64,000 nucleotides of DNA from Flavobacteriales bacterium (lineage in GTDB: Bacteria > Bacteroidota > Bacteroidia > Flavobacteriales_D > Crocinitomicaceae): positions 1-64,000 of the forward strand of contig CANMHB010000005.1 of the NCBI GenBank assembly GCA_947497485.1, read 5' to 3'. Position 1 is the stretch's first letter. Every line of letters starts with the position of its first letter. Under the pieces are notes generated by a model that saw nothing but the letters and a program-made list of their open reading frames with translations, searched no databases and was not told the DNA's origin. A program made the translations under genes and the position numbers. Shown piece after piece: positions 9,252-17,625 of this stretch.

Positions 9252-10169
9252 TCACTGTATTGACAGAGGTCGCGGTAATAAACTCATATTCTCATAACTT
9301 TTGAGTTTCTTACCTAAATGATTCGACAAATAGTTCATAAGAGTTAATGAACCCATTGGAGTAGCGATAAAATCATGTCTATTTACAAAGTAGAAATAAG
9401 CCATTCGTTCATGCATTATTGGGTTTCGAAACTTCAAATAGGGTAAAATTGTTGGAATTGACAACGGACTTATTTTCTTGATTTTGAAATCCTCAGAAAT
9501 GAATTTTTGTAGTTTTTCTGCAATTTCCAATCTTGAAAAAACCTCGGGACCTCCACAATTGAAAGTGGCTTTTACAGTAGCTAAATTTTGAACCAAAAGT
9601 GCAGCGACATCACCATCAAAAATTGGGTTAACTTTGGCTTTTCCTTCTCCAATAACCATATTCTTTCCTTTTTCTGCTTGCTTTATTTGCCGGGTTAATG
9701 AACTGAATAGCAAGGTAGAATTGATGATTAGAAAATCAATCCCTGAACTAATTATCTTTTTTTGAAATAATTGATGATTTCGAAAATAACTTAATTTATT
9801 TAGATTATGATCGTGATACGGCGCTACAACTCCAAATTTCTTAACACCATTTTGCAATGACTTTTCCAAAATAACATTGTTCGCATCAAAAAATTCCATT
9901 CCTCCTGTTTCATCTATACTATAAGCATGAGATATTCTATTTCCTAAAAGTGAAATTACGATATCGTGCTTTGAATAAAGTTCATTTGTCAAGCTAGATA
10001 TATTTTCATTTTCGAGATAATGAATATTTGCCCAATATGAGAAGAGTTCAACAGCTTTCACTTTATCTCTAACTACCACAGTTACAGAATAACCTTTTTG
10101 GATAAGTTCCCAAAAAACAAATTGTCCTAAAATACCGGTTGAGCCGAAAAGGAGTACATTCGATTTCAT
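9252..10169 (-). CDS. NAD(P)-binding Rossmann (NmrA/atypical SDR-like) protein
   Basis: From ATG at 10169 the protein is 305 residues and opens with a dinucleotide-binding loop GSTGILGQF (residues ~9-17). A 'Gly-rich loop, then long substrate domain' layout follows, as in NmrA-like and atypical SDR proteins. I see no clear YxxxK catalytic pair, so the reaction is unknown. A longer frame begins with TTG at 10187, but that TTG falls inside a TAAATTTG promoter-like box (10192-10185), so the ATG 15 nt downstream is the better start. The 140 bases upstream to the small gene ending at 10328 look non-coding. Homologues are often annotated as epimerases or oxidoreductases. Confidence 0.75.
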   Translation of the reverse strand: MKSNVLLFGSTGILGQFVFWELIQKGYSVTVVVRDKVKAVELFSYWANIHYLENENISSLTNELYSKHDIVISLLGNRISHAYSIDETGGMEFFDANNVILEKSLQNGVKKFGVVAPYHDHNLNKLSYFRNHQLFQKKIISSGIDFLIINSTLLFSSLTRQIKQAEKGKNMVIGEGKAKVNPIFDGDVAALLVQNLATVKATFNCGGPEVFSRLEIAEKLQKFISEDFKIKKISPLSIPTILPYLKFRNPIMHERMAYFYFVNRHDFIATPMGSLTLMNYLSNHLGKKLKSYENMSLLPRPLSIQ

Positions 10170-10327
10170 AGTTGCTGGTTTGATCAAATTTACGGCGACT
10201 AATTTTAAAAATCTAGCGAGTTGTAATTCTTAAAATATATTTAATGATTGCTTCACACTAAATTAATATTTAGAAAAGTGCTTAATACGCTAATCAATTA
10301 AATACGAATTAATTGCATTAAGAAATG

Positions 10328-10462
10328 CTAATCGAAATAAGAGGCGTGGCGTACAATTTTAAAAACAATCAAGTATAAATTATACAAAGAAATCACTAAG
10401 GCCATTATTGAAATTACCAATGCCACTGTACTTCTTTTGCTGTAACGTTCGCTGAAACTCAT
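10328..10462 (-). CDS. 44-residue single-pass membrane protein, coupled to the upstream glycosyltransferase
   Basis: ATG at 10462 overlaps the stop of the upstream glycosyltransferase as ATGA (4 bp), the classic layout for translational coupling. The product starts MSFSERYSKRSTVALVIS, has one hydrophobic helix at about residues 12-34 and a short basic tail (KIVRHASYFD). The basic N-terminus suggests its first residues face the cytoplasm. I know no family for it. The glycosyltransferase and metallophosphoesterase partners suggest a role in envelope glycan or lipid A metabolism, perhaps as a membrane adaptor; that is inference. A chance frame would rarely combine a coupled start, one clean helix and a stop. 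Confidence 0.6.
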   Translation of the reverse strand: MSFSERYSKRSTVALVISIMALVISLYNLYLIVFKIVRHASYFD

Positions 10463-11511
10463 AAAAAATACCTATAAAATTTAGGGTCAAAAACTATTTT
10501 TCCAAACGATTCTTTTGGAATTTTTTGCTGCGTGTAATCCGTGATCAGCTTCTGTAGAATTTCTTCCGTGCAATCAGGATAATCAATATCTATAATTTTA
10601 CCATTTTCAATCCAATTCTTAATTGTACGGTGATGCAAAAGTTCAAAACTCGGCAAAACAGCTATTCCCATTTTCCTTAAGCTTTCTGCGTTACATGCCT
10701 GTTCATATTGTCCAAGCATTGGAACAACTAATAATTTCTTTTTTAGAAACAAAGCCTCTGATGGTAATTCAAAACCTGCACCACAAATAACTCCTTGACA
10801 ATTTTCTAAACTTGCTTTGAATTTCGAATGATCAATTGGATTAAAATAAATGTTATTTAATCGATAAGCCTGTTTGGTAAACTTCGAGAAAACATGCCAT
10901 TCTACATCAAATTGATCTAAAATTTGCCACAAAACATCATCATGATAAGCTGGCAAATAAACGGTAAAGTAATCTTTATTTTTTGGTTCCAATTGCCTTA
11001 CTTGATTTCGAATAACAGGAGTAAAAATCTTATCCGAATAACTTTGAAAATGAAAACCATATTTCAATTTAGTCGGACAATAATGCGTCAAAATATACTT
11101 ACTGATTCGGTCATTCAATTCAGGCTGTGGTGCGTTTTGATTCAAGACAGCAGCTTGATGACTCAATTCAACACATGGAATTCCATTAACCAAAGCTGAC
11201 CAAGCGCTCACTGGCTCAAAATCTGAAATTACCAAATCGTATTTATGAGCCTCAAAGGATTTTATTTCTTTAATTAACCGAATTGGTTTTGAATTTATAA
11301 TAGTTCGATACAAATCGACCTTGCCATCCCTTGAAGAAAGAAATGTTAATCCATTTTTTCGATAATTCACATCAAATGCAGATTGAACTTGAGATTGATT
11401 TCCGCTGATGAGAACATCAACATTGGCCATTTTTTTCAAAATCGGAATAATCTCCTCTGCTCTGCTGATATGCCCATTACCTGTACCTTGAATTCCATAT
11501 AGAACTCGCAT
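10459..11511 (-). CDS. MJ1255-like glycosyltransferase (GT28/GT-B fold)
   Basis: The 350-residue protein begins MRVLYGIQGTGNGHISRAEE, the acceptor-side glycine loop typical of GT-B enzymes related to MurG and the MJ1255 family. The donor-binding half contains CQGVICGAGFELPSEAL (about residues 238-254) and GQYEQACNAESL, the usual nucleotide-sugar region. It has no membrane segments and is likely cytoplasmic or membrane-peripheral. The start lies 1 nt after the stop of the upstream phosphoesterase, and the end overlaps the small membrane gene, so three genes form one transcription unit. A role in making a surface glycolipid or polysaccharide is likely; substrates cannot be read from sequence. 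Confidence 0.8.
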   Translation of the reverse strand: MRVLYGIQGTGNGHISRAEEIIPILKKMANVDVLISGNQSQVQSAFDVNYRKNGLTFLSSRDGKVDLYRTIINSKPIRLIKEIKSFEAHKYDLVISDFEPVSAWSALVNGIPCVELSHQAAVLNQNAPQPELNDRISKYILTHYCPTKLKYGFHFQSYSDKIFTPVIRNQVRQLEPKNKDYFTVYLPAYHDDVLWQILDQFDVEWHVFSKFTKQAYRLNNIYFNPIDHSKFKASLENCQGVICGAGFELPSEALFLKKKLLVVPMLGQYEQACNAESLRKMGIAVLPSFELLHHRTIKNWIENGKIIDIDYPDCTEEILQKLITDYTQQKIPKESFGKIVFDPKFYRYFL

Positions 11512-11512
11512 T

Positions 11513-12352
11513 TCAATTCATTTTAATTAATTCTTCAAATAAATTCTCATATTTCAAAGCATCGCTCAAAGCTGGGTTCTTAATTTTAGAAGTAAACTCT
11601 TTTTCAAGAAATATATGCTGGTAAATGACCCATTTTCCGCGGTTGTATTCCAACGATGTCATATTTTCAACCCAATCGCCAGAATTGAGATAAGTAACCT
11701 CTCCCCCGCTATTTCCTGTAAACTTTTTTATTTTTGGTTGATGTATGTGGCCACATATAACATATTGGTATCCGTTTTCAATGGCGATTTCAGATGCTGT
11801 TTCTTCAAACCAATTGACAAAATTTGAGACTCCTTTAACGCTATCTTTCACTTTTTTCGATAATGAAACACGGCCTTTACCCATTTTTACACTGAGCCAA
11901 TTGACCAAATGATTCAATAGAATTAATAAATCGTAACCTTTGCCTCCAAGTTTTGCGATCCATTTTGAATGTTTCATTGTATTGTCAAAAACATCCCCAT
12001 GAAAAAACCAAGCTTTCCCCGTTTTTAAAGGTAAAACCAACTTGTTGACAATCTTGAAATTACCTAATTGAAAGCCTTTGAACTTTCGAAGCATTTCATC
12101 GTGATTTCCCGTAATGTAGAAAATTTCTGTGCCATTGCTCAACATAGAGGTAATTGTTTTAATTACCAACATGTGAGATTCTGGAAAATACCTTTTACTG
12201 AACTGCCAAATATCAATAATGTCTCCGTTCAGAATTAATATCTTTGGCTGTATACTTTCGAGATATTGCACCAATTCTTTTGCTTTACTACCGTAAGTAC
12301 CGAGATGTACATCGGAAATTACAACGACTTCAATGTTTCGCTTTTTTATCAT
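11513..12352 (-). CDS. LpxH/YbbF-like metallophosphoesterase (possible UDP-2,3-diacylglucosamine diphosphatase)
   Basis: The 279-residue protein carries the full calcineurin-like metal-binding set: DVHLG (residues ~14-18), GDIID (~43-47), GNHDE (~80-84), a later FHGD and GHIHQP near residue 205. The family (COG2908) includes LpxH, which releases lipid X from UDP-diacylglucosamine in lipid A synthesis, and Bacteroidota paralogues of unknown substrate. It is the first gene of a unit with the glycosyltransferase at 10459-11511. Upstream, bases 12353-12576 are AT-rich and hold nothing coding that I can see. A true LpxH function is plausible but not certain because paralogues share the motifs. Confidence 0.75.
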   Translation of the reverse strand: MIKKRNIEVVVISDVHLGTYGSKAKELVQYLESIQPKILILNGDIIDIWQFSKRYFPESHMLVIKTITSMLSNGTEIFYITGNHDEMLRKFKGFQLGNFKIVNKLVLPLKTGKAWFFHGDVFDNTMKHSKWIAKLGGKGYDLLILLNHLVNWLSVKMGKGRVSLSKKVKDSVKGVSNFVNWFEETASEIAIENGYQYVICGHIHQPKIKKFTGNSGGEVTYLNSGDWVENMTSLEYNRGKWVIYQHIFLEKEFTSKIKNPALSDALKYENLFEELIKMN

Positions 12353-12576
12353 CGTTTTTTTGACAAATTTGGTGGCAAAAAACGAAAACAGTTTTAAATG
12401 ACGATTAAGTTTAATTTAAATATGAATACGTAAATCAACTATAATTTTATATCAATTTAATAACTGAAAAACAACAACTTAACGTAAAATTAACTGAGCA
12501 GTAAATATCATCTCCAATCGCTTTTGCTAATGATAGATTTCGTGATTTAATCAACATATTTAACACTTATCGATGC

Positions 12577-12605
12577 TTGAGATGAAAATGAAAATTCTAT
12601 TTTTG
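12577..12605 (+). promoter_or_regulatory. Promoter for the Ppx gene
   Basis: TTG (12577-12579), an 18-nt spacer and TATTTTTG (12598-12605) fit the Bacteroidota -33/-7 consensus. The ATG of the Ppx gene follows 13 nt later at 12619. Confidence 0.6.
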
Positions 12606-12618
12606 CCAAAAAAACTGA

Positions 12619-13509
12619 ATGAAATTCGGAGCAATTGATATCGGTACAAATGCAGCGCGCTTGCTAGTTGGAGAAGTATGTCACGATGAATCTCATTATT
12701 ACGTTAAGAAGATTTCATACACGCGCATTCCGTTGCGCTTGGGAGACGACGTTTTTGAAACTGGTAAAATTTCAAAAATCAAGCTGCAAAACACCATCGA
12801 TTCATTAATGGCATTTAAACTAATAGCTGGAATCTTTGAGGTTGAACAACTTCGTGCAGTGGCAACTTCGGCTATGCGTGAAGCGAAGAATGCTCCAAAA
12901 GTGATTTCCAAAGTGCTTCAAAACACAGGAGTTCAAATAGAAGTTATTTCTGGTCAAGAAGAAGCGGATTTAATCTTTGGAACATTCATGCTTTTGGATT
13001 TCGATAAAAATAGTTCTTTCGTTGTTGTTGATGTTGGCGGCGGTAGCACCGAGATCAGTATTTTCGAAAATGGAATGAAAACAGCGGCCAAATCCTTTGA
13101 AATTGGCACAATTCGTTTATTAAAAGAAAAAGTTGATGAATCTCTTTGGGATGAACTTTCATACTGGCTAAAGGAGAATATTGACTTTTCGACAGATCAT
13201 CAGTTATTTGGAACGGGCGGAAACATAAATAAGATTCACAAAATCATTGGATTGAAGGACAAGGCTCCAGTTGATCTAAAAAGTATGAAAAAACTCTATG
13301 AGAATTTAATTGATTTATCGGTAGAAGAGCGAATCGATAAATTCCACCTTAAACCCGACCGAGCAGACGTAATTGTTCCTGCTTTAAAAATCTATTTGCA
13401 CGTCATGAATGAAATCAACTGCGATAAAATTTCTGTACCAAAAATTGGGTTGTCTGATGGAATGATTTACGATATGTATCAGAGACGAACAAAGAATCAG
13501 ATCGATTGA
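12619..13509 (+). CDS. Ppx/GppA-family phosphatase (exopolyphosphatase), short form
   Basis: The 296-residue protein starts with the actin-like phosphate-1 loop FGAIDIGTNAARLL. It has VVVDVGGGSTEIS in the middle (about residues 135-147) and FGTGGNINKI later. These are the nucleotide/phosphate loops of the Ppx/GppA family, which hydrolyses polyphosphate or pppGpp. The protein is only the two-domain core: the C-terminal HD-like domain of E. coli Ppx is absent, as in many Bacteroidota homologues. It is cytoplasmic with no signal. It has its own promoter just upstream and is followed by a lipoprotein gene 66 bp on. The choice between polyphosphate and pppGpp cannot be made from the sequence. Confidence 0.85.
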   Translation: MKFGAIDIGTNAARLLVGEVCHDESHYYVKKISYTRIPLRLGDDVFETGKISKIKLQNTIDSLMAFKLIAGIFEVEQLRAVATSAMREAKNAPKVISKVLQNTGVQIEVISGQEEADLIFGTFMLLDFDKNSSFVVVDVGGGSTEISIFENGMKTAAKSFEIGTIRLLKEKVDESLWDELSYWLKENIDFSTDHQLFGTGGNINKIHKIIGLKDKAPVDLKSMKKLYENLIDLSVEERIDKFHLKPDRADVIVPALKIYLHVMNEINCDKISVPKIGLSDGMIYDMYQRRTKNQID

Positions 13510-13575
13510 ACATTTAACCATCTGAGGTTTATACCTTATCTTTGATTAAAAATCAAAAAGTCGTTTGAATTTAAC

Positions 13576-13995
13576 ATGAAACCGCATTTATTTTTTTCTG
13601 TTTTGTTGTTGTTTTTCAGTTTAATTAGCTGCAATACTTCAAAAAAATTAACGATCGTTTCGAAGATTGGAAATCCAATGGTCGAAACAGATTCCTTCGC
13701 TCTACTTTCATATAATCTTGAAGAAAATAACTTGAATCTTAAAATAAGCTATTTAGGTGGCTGTAAAACACATCAATTTGAATTTGTTGGAAGCCAAGCT
13801 ATTTCGAAATCCTTACCCCCTGTTCGATATGTTAAATTAATTCATAGTTCCAATGGTGATTCCTGTAAACGAAAACAGACAATGAATTTAACAATCGATT
13901 TGAGACCTGTTGCATACAAACAAGATGAAAACAGTGAAATTTATCTTGAATGTGAACTTTGGAAAGAACGTTTACTCTATAAAAATTTGAAATAA
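13576..13995 (+). CDS. Small lipoprotein of unknown function
   Basis: The 139-residue product has a lipoprotein signal ending LFFSLISC (lipobox Cys at residue 19). The remainder is beta-rich with a GGCKTHQFEFVG stretch and a second Cys-rich spot at NGDSCKRKQ, suggesting a disulfide in a compact periplasmic fold. I do not recognise a named family. A TATCTTTG box at 13537-13544 could be its -7 promoter element, 31 nt before the ATG. Its stop shares a base with the tlyA start (TAATG at 13993-13997), so it is probably the first gene of the tlyA-bio run. Confidence 0.75.
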   Translation: MKPHLFFSVLLLFFSLISCNTSKKLTIVSKIGNPMVETDSFALLSYNLEENNLNLKISYLGGCKTHQFEFVGSQAISKSLPPVRYVKLIHSSNGDSCKRKQTMNLTIDLRPVAYKQDENSEIYLECELWKERLLYKNLK

Positions 13996-14732
13996 TGACT
14001 GAAAAACGTCTGGATAAAGTATTGATCGATCGCAAACTCGTTTCCTCACGCGTCCGTGCTCAACAAATCATAGAAGAATCTGGTGTTTTGGTTAATGGTA
14101 AATTGATCACCAAAACTGGAAAATCCGTGCCCGAAGATGCCGAAATACAGTTAATTTCAGAAGAAATTCCATGGGTTTCCAAAGGAGCTTTGAAACTTTT
14201 AGCAGCAATTGAACATTGGAAAATTTCATGTCGAGATAAATCATTTATTGATATGGGTGCCTCTACTGGAGGTTTTACAGAGGTTTTACTTAGCGAAAAT
14301 GCCCAAAAAGTATATTGCGTAGATGTTGGTTCCAATCAATTACATGAAAAAATAAAAACGAAACCTAACATCATTAATCTCGAGAAGACACACGTCCGAG
14401 AATTAACACCGAGATTAATTCCAGAACTAACGGATGGTTTAGTCGTTGATGTATCTTTCATTAGCTTGGAAAAAGTTATTCCATTCATCCACCCTTTTCT
14501 AAAACCAAATGCTGATGTTGTGTTATTAATTAAACCACAATTTGAGGTTGGAAAAAGTAATTTGAACAAAAATGGAATTGTAAAGGATCCGAAACGCTAT
14601 CCTGAAGTCATTGAACGGATTAAAAATATGTGTCTTTTAAATCAATTGGAATTTATCGATTTAATTGATTCTCCCATTTTGGGGGGAGATGGCAATCGAG
14701 AATTTTTAGCTTATTTCAGGAAATTCAGTTGA
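13995..14732 (+). CDS. tlyA: TlyA-family rRNA 2'-O-methyltransferase
   Basis: The 245-residue protein joins an N-terminal S4 RNA-binding domain (residues ~4-62, with RLDKVLIDRKL and SRVRAQQII) to a Rossmann methyltransferase core with the SAM loop MGASTGGFTEVLL (~85-97). VDVSFISLEK and LLIKPQFEVGK follow. This is the order in TlyA, which methylates cytidines of 16S and/or 23S rRNA; related FtsJ-like proteins share the fold. It starts at the TAATG overlap with the lipoprotein gene and is followed 1 nt later by bioD, so it is co-transcribed. It is full length for the family. Confidence 0.9.
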   Translation: MTEKRLDKVLIDRKLVSSRVRAQQIIEESGVLVNGKLITKTGKSVPEDAEIQLISEEIPWVSKGALKLLAAIEHWKISCRDKSFIDMGASTGGFTEVLLSENAQKVYCVDVGSNQLHEKIKTKPNIINLEKTHVRELTPRLIPELTDGLVVDVSFISLEKVIPFIHPFLKPNADVVLLIKPQFEVGKSNLNKNGIVKDPKRYPEVIERIKNMCLLNQLEFIDLIDSPILGGDGNREFLAYFRKFS

Positions 14733-14733
14733 T

Positions 14734-15375
14734 ATGAAAGAAGGGAAGAGAAAATCTTATTTTGTAACTGGGATAGGAACCGATGTAGGAAAAACGGTTT
14801 GCTGTGCCATTTTATGTGAAGTTCTTAAGGCAAATTATTGGAAACCCATTCAATCAGGAAGTGAAACGGATACGAATCGAATGCAAGAATTGATTTCAGA
14901 AAAAATTACCTTTTTTAAAGAGCGTTATACGCTGAATCAGCCACTTTCACCGCATGCTGCAGCGCAATTTGACAATGTTGATATTCGATTAACTGATTTT
15001 CAACTTCCAAATTCCGAATCAGACCTCATCATCGAAGGAGCTGGTGGATTACTTGTTCCAATAAATAAAGAAGGATTTACAATTTGTGACCTTATTAAAC
15101 ATTTAGATTTAGAGGTTATCCTGATTTCACGACACTATTTAGGTAGCATCAATCATACTTTATTGACCATTGAATCGTTAAAATCGAGGAACATAAAAAT
15201 TAAAGGCATCATCTACAATGGTGAAGAGTTACCGCAAACAGAAGAAATAATCGAACGAATAAGTGGTTTGAAAACTTTGTTCAGAATTCCTACATTTCAA
15301 GAAATTAATAAAGAAAGCATTGCTAATTTTGCAAGCACACTAAAACAAGACGGCATACTGCAAAATTTCCTTTAA
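14734..15375 (+). CDS. bioD: Dethiobiotin synthetase
   Basis: The 213-residue protein has the P-loop TGIGTDVGKTV (residues ~12-22), PIQSG with the substrate Lys just before it, and IIEGAGGLLVPI, the hallmark motifs of BioD. BioD makes dethiobiotin from 7,8-diaminopelargonate, CO2 and ATP, the step before biotin synthase. The stop is directly followed by the bioA ATG. bioB and bioF are not in this window, so the pathway is split in the genome. Confidence 0.93.
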   Translation: MKEGKRKSYFVTGIGTDVGKTVCCAILCEVLKANYWKPIQSGSETDTNRMQELISEKITFFKERYTLNQPLSPHAAAQFDNVDIRLTDFQLPNSESDLIIEGAGGLLVPINKEGFTICDLIKHLDLEVILISRHYLGSINHTLLTIESLKSRNIKIKGIIYNGEELPQTEEIIERISGLKTLFRIPTFQEINKESIANFASTLKQDGILQNFL

Positions 15376-16656
15376 ATGAATTGGCAATCAGAAGATCAAA
15401 AATACGTCTGGCATCCCTTTACTCAAGTAAAAACCGAAAAAAGCCCTTTACTGATAACACATGCAATTGATGCAACGTTGATTGCTGCGGATGGTAAAAA
15501 ATATTTAGATTGCAATTCATCTTGGTGGGTGAATGTTCATGGGCATGGAAATGAAAATATTTCGGATGCCATCACCGAACAATTTCACCAAATAGATCAC
15601 GTCATATTTGCAGGAGTCACTCACCCAAAAGCGATAGAACTTGCGAAAAGAGTTTGTGAGAATTTAAATAACAACCTTAAAAAAGTTTTCTTTTCAGATA
15701 ATGGTTCAACAGCTGTAGAAGTTGCACTTAAAATGTCTATTCAATATTGGCATAACCGCAATGAAAATCGAAATCGAATCATGGCCATGCAAGGCGCCTA
15801 TCACGGAGATACATTCGGTGCAATGTCTGTTGGTGAACGTGATTGTTTCAATGTTCCGTTTGAACCTTATTTTTTCAATGTTGATTTCATCCCTTTTCCT
15901 TCAAAAGAGGAGGAACGAACCATTTTAGAGCAAGCAGAAGAACTTTTAAAATCAAACGCTTATTGCTGTTTAATTTTGGAACCCCTGATTCAAGGTTCAG
16001 CTGGTATGCGCATGTATTCCGTTGAATTTCTAAATGAACTAACAAAAATTGCCAAAAAATATCAAACACTCGTTATTTACGACGAAGTAATGACCGCTTG
16101 GGGACGTACGGGAAAACTGTTTGCTTTTAATCATAGCGATGTTCAGCCTGATATTATTTGTCTTTCAAAAGGATTAACTGGAGGCGTCTTACCACTTGGT
16201 CTAACAATCGCAACCCAAGAAATTCACGATGCCTTTCTATCCGATGAAAAGGCAAAAGCTTTTCTGCATGGACACTCGTTTACGGGAAACCCACTTGCTT
16301 GTGCTGCTGCCTGTGCTAGCCTCGATTTATTTGAAGAATCAGAAACTTGGATAAATATTGAAGCTATTTCGAAACGAAATGAACTTTTTTACCAAAAAAT
16401 AAAAAATCATCCAAATGTCTCTGATGCGCGATTTATGGGGACGATCTTAGCGATTGAATTGAAAGAGTCAAACAACCAAGGATATTTCTCTGAAAAAAAA
16501 GAAATTGCGTATCATTATTTTTTGGAAAATGGGCTATTGCTGAGACCTCTTGGAAACGTCATTTTTATCAATCCGCCTTATTGTTTGACTGAGGCTGAAC
16601 AAAACTACATCTTTGAAATAATCACAAAATTCCTCAATCAACTCAATGAACATTAA
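15376..16656 (+). CDS. bioA: Adenosylmethionine-8-amino-7-oxononanoate aminotransferase
   Basis: The 426-residue class III aminotransferase starts with the BioA-typical VWHPFTQ. It carries LDCNSSWWVNVHGHG, AYHGDTFGAMSVG and YDEVMTAWGRTG, with the PLP lysine in CLSKGLTGG. BioA converts KAPA to DAPA using SAM as amino donor; the Trp-Trp pair in SSWWVN is typical of BioA rather than other class III enzymes. It abuts bioD and overlaps the next gene by 11 bp, which supports one operon. Confidence 0.93.
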   Translation: MNWQSEDQKYVWHPFTQVKTEKSPLLITHAIDATLIAADGKKYLDCNSSWWVNVHGHGNENISDAITEQFHQIDHVIFAGVTHPKAIELAKRVCENLNNNLKKVFFSDNGSTAVEVALKMSIQYWHNRNENRNRIMAMQGAYHGDTFGAMSVGERDCFNVPFEPYFFNVDFIPFPSKEEERTILEQAEELLKSNAYCCLILEPLIQGSAGMRMYSVEFLNELTKIAKKYQTLVIYDEVMTAWGRTGKLFAFNHSDVQPDIICLSKGLTGGVLPLGLTIATQEIHDAFLSDEKAKAFLHGHSFTGNPLACAAACASLDLFEESETWINIEAISKRNELFYQKIKNHPNVSDARFMGTILAIELKESNNQGYFSEKKEIAYHYFLENGLLLRPLGNVIFINPPYCLTEAEQNYIFEIITKFLNQLNEH

Positions 16657-17011
16657 CGAATTGTATAAAGTATTTACGGATATTGATTTTCAGGCCAATC
16701 GTTTGTTAAAATCAAAAGTGATTTCGCAAGACTTCTTGCAGCAATTCGACAACCGGGTTGAGGAAGTACGCCCGGAAATAATAAAAATGGACCTTTCTCC
16801 TGAAATAAATAACGCATTTGAAGAACTCGGAAGAATTGAACTGAATCTTGACCCAACCTTGAGTTTTGGACAAAAACTAACGAATATTTTTCTATTTGGT
16901 TTCTACAAAAAACGGGTAAAGCATAAAAAACGAGAAAGCTATTTTCGAGCGGAAATTATGCGTAGAAAATTATCCTTTCAGCACATAGAAACCCATTTAA
17001 AAGAGAATTAA
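16646..17011 (+). CDS. Conserved-looking hypothetical protein, 121 residues
   Basis: The ATG lies inside the last codons of bioA (11-bp overlap) and the stop shares its final base with the next ATG (AATGG at 17010-17014), so the frame is locked between two real genes. The product is charged, mostly helical in character, with no signal or membrane segment. A hydrophobic patch (TNIFLFGFYKKRVKHKK) sits at about residues 82-98. I recognise no domain. A role near biotin metabolism is possible only from position. It could be a membrane-associated cytoplasmic protein. Confidence 0.65.
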   Translation: MNINELYKVFTDIDFQANRLLKSKVISQDFLQQFDNRVEEVRPEIIKMDLSPEINNAFEELGRIELNLDPTLSFGQKLTNIFLFGFYKKRVKHKKRESYFRAEIMRRKLSFQHIETHLKEN

Positions 17012-17592
17012 TGGAGAACTTTTTAAACGAAAAATATTGGAGCCAACGATACGAAAACAACGAAACTGGTTGGGATGTTGGAGCTCCATCTACCCCTTTA
17101 AAAGAATACATTGATCAATTGATTGATAAAAATTTAAAAATATTGATCCCTGGTTGTGGAAATGCCTATGAGGCTGAGTATTTGTTCAATTTGGGATTTA
17201 AGAATGTTTTTGTCATTGACCTCTCCCCAATTCCATTGAATAACCTTAAAAAGCGAATTCCTGATTTCCCTGATTCGAACTTAATTGAAGGAGATTTTTT
17301 TGATCACGTTGGATCCTACGATTTAATCATCGAACAGACGATGTTCTGCGCCATTGAACCAAAATTTAGATCACAATATGCAGAAAAGGCTCACGAATTA
17401 CTTAATAATGGGGGGAAACTCGTTGGCGTCTTGTTTAATCGAGAATTTGAAGGAGGTCCGCCATTTGGAGGAAATCAAACCGAATATTTAGACTATTTTT
17501 CAAGGTTTTTCAAATCCGTATCGATTGAGCCATGCTACAATTCCATAAAACCGAGACAAGGCTCTGAAGTATTCTTGAAATGTATTAAATAA
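17011..17592 (+). CDS. TPMT-like SAM-dependent methyltransferase
   Basis: The 193-residue protein has the features of the thiopurine methyltransferase family: YWSQRYENNETGWDVG near the start, the SAM loop ILIPGCGNAYEAEYL (residues ~45-59), IDLSP after strand 2 and IIEQTMFCAI. Bacterial members methylate small thiols, selenium or tellurium compounds, or halides; the actual substrate is unknown. It is the last gene of the tlyA-bioDA run. A TATCTTCG box follows at 17604-17611, probably belonging to the next gene. Confidence 0.8.
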   Translation: MENFLNEKYWSQRYENNETGWDVGAPSTPLKEYIDQLIDKNLKILIPGCGNAYEAEYLFNLGFKNVFVIDLSPIPLNNLKKRIPDFPDSNLIEGDFFDHVGSYDLIIEQTMFCAIEPKFRSQYAEKAHELLNNGGKLVGVLFNREFEGGPPFGGNQTEYLDYFSRFFKSVSIEPCYNSIKPRQGSEVFLKCIK

Positions 17593-17625
17593 ATTTCCTT
17601 TTGTATCTTCGTATAAAATCTTGTC

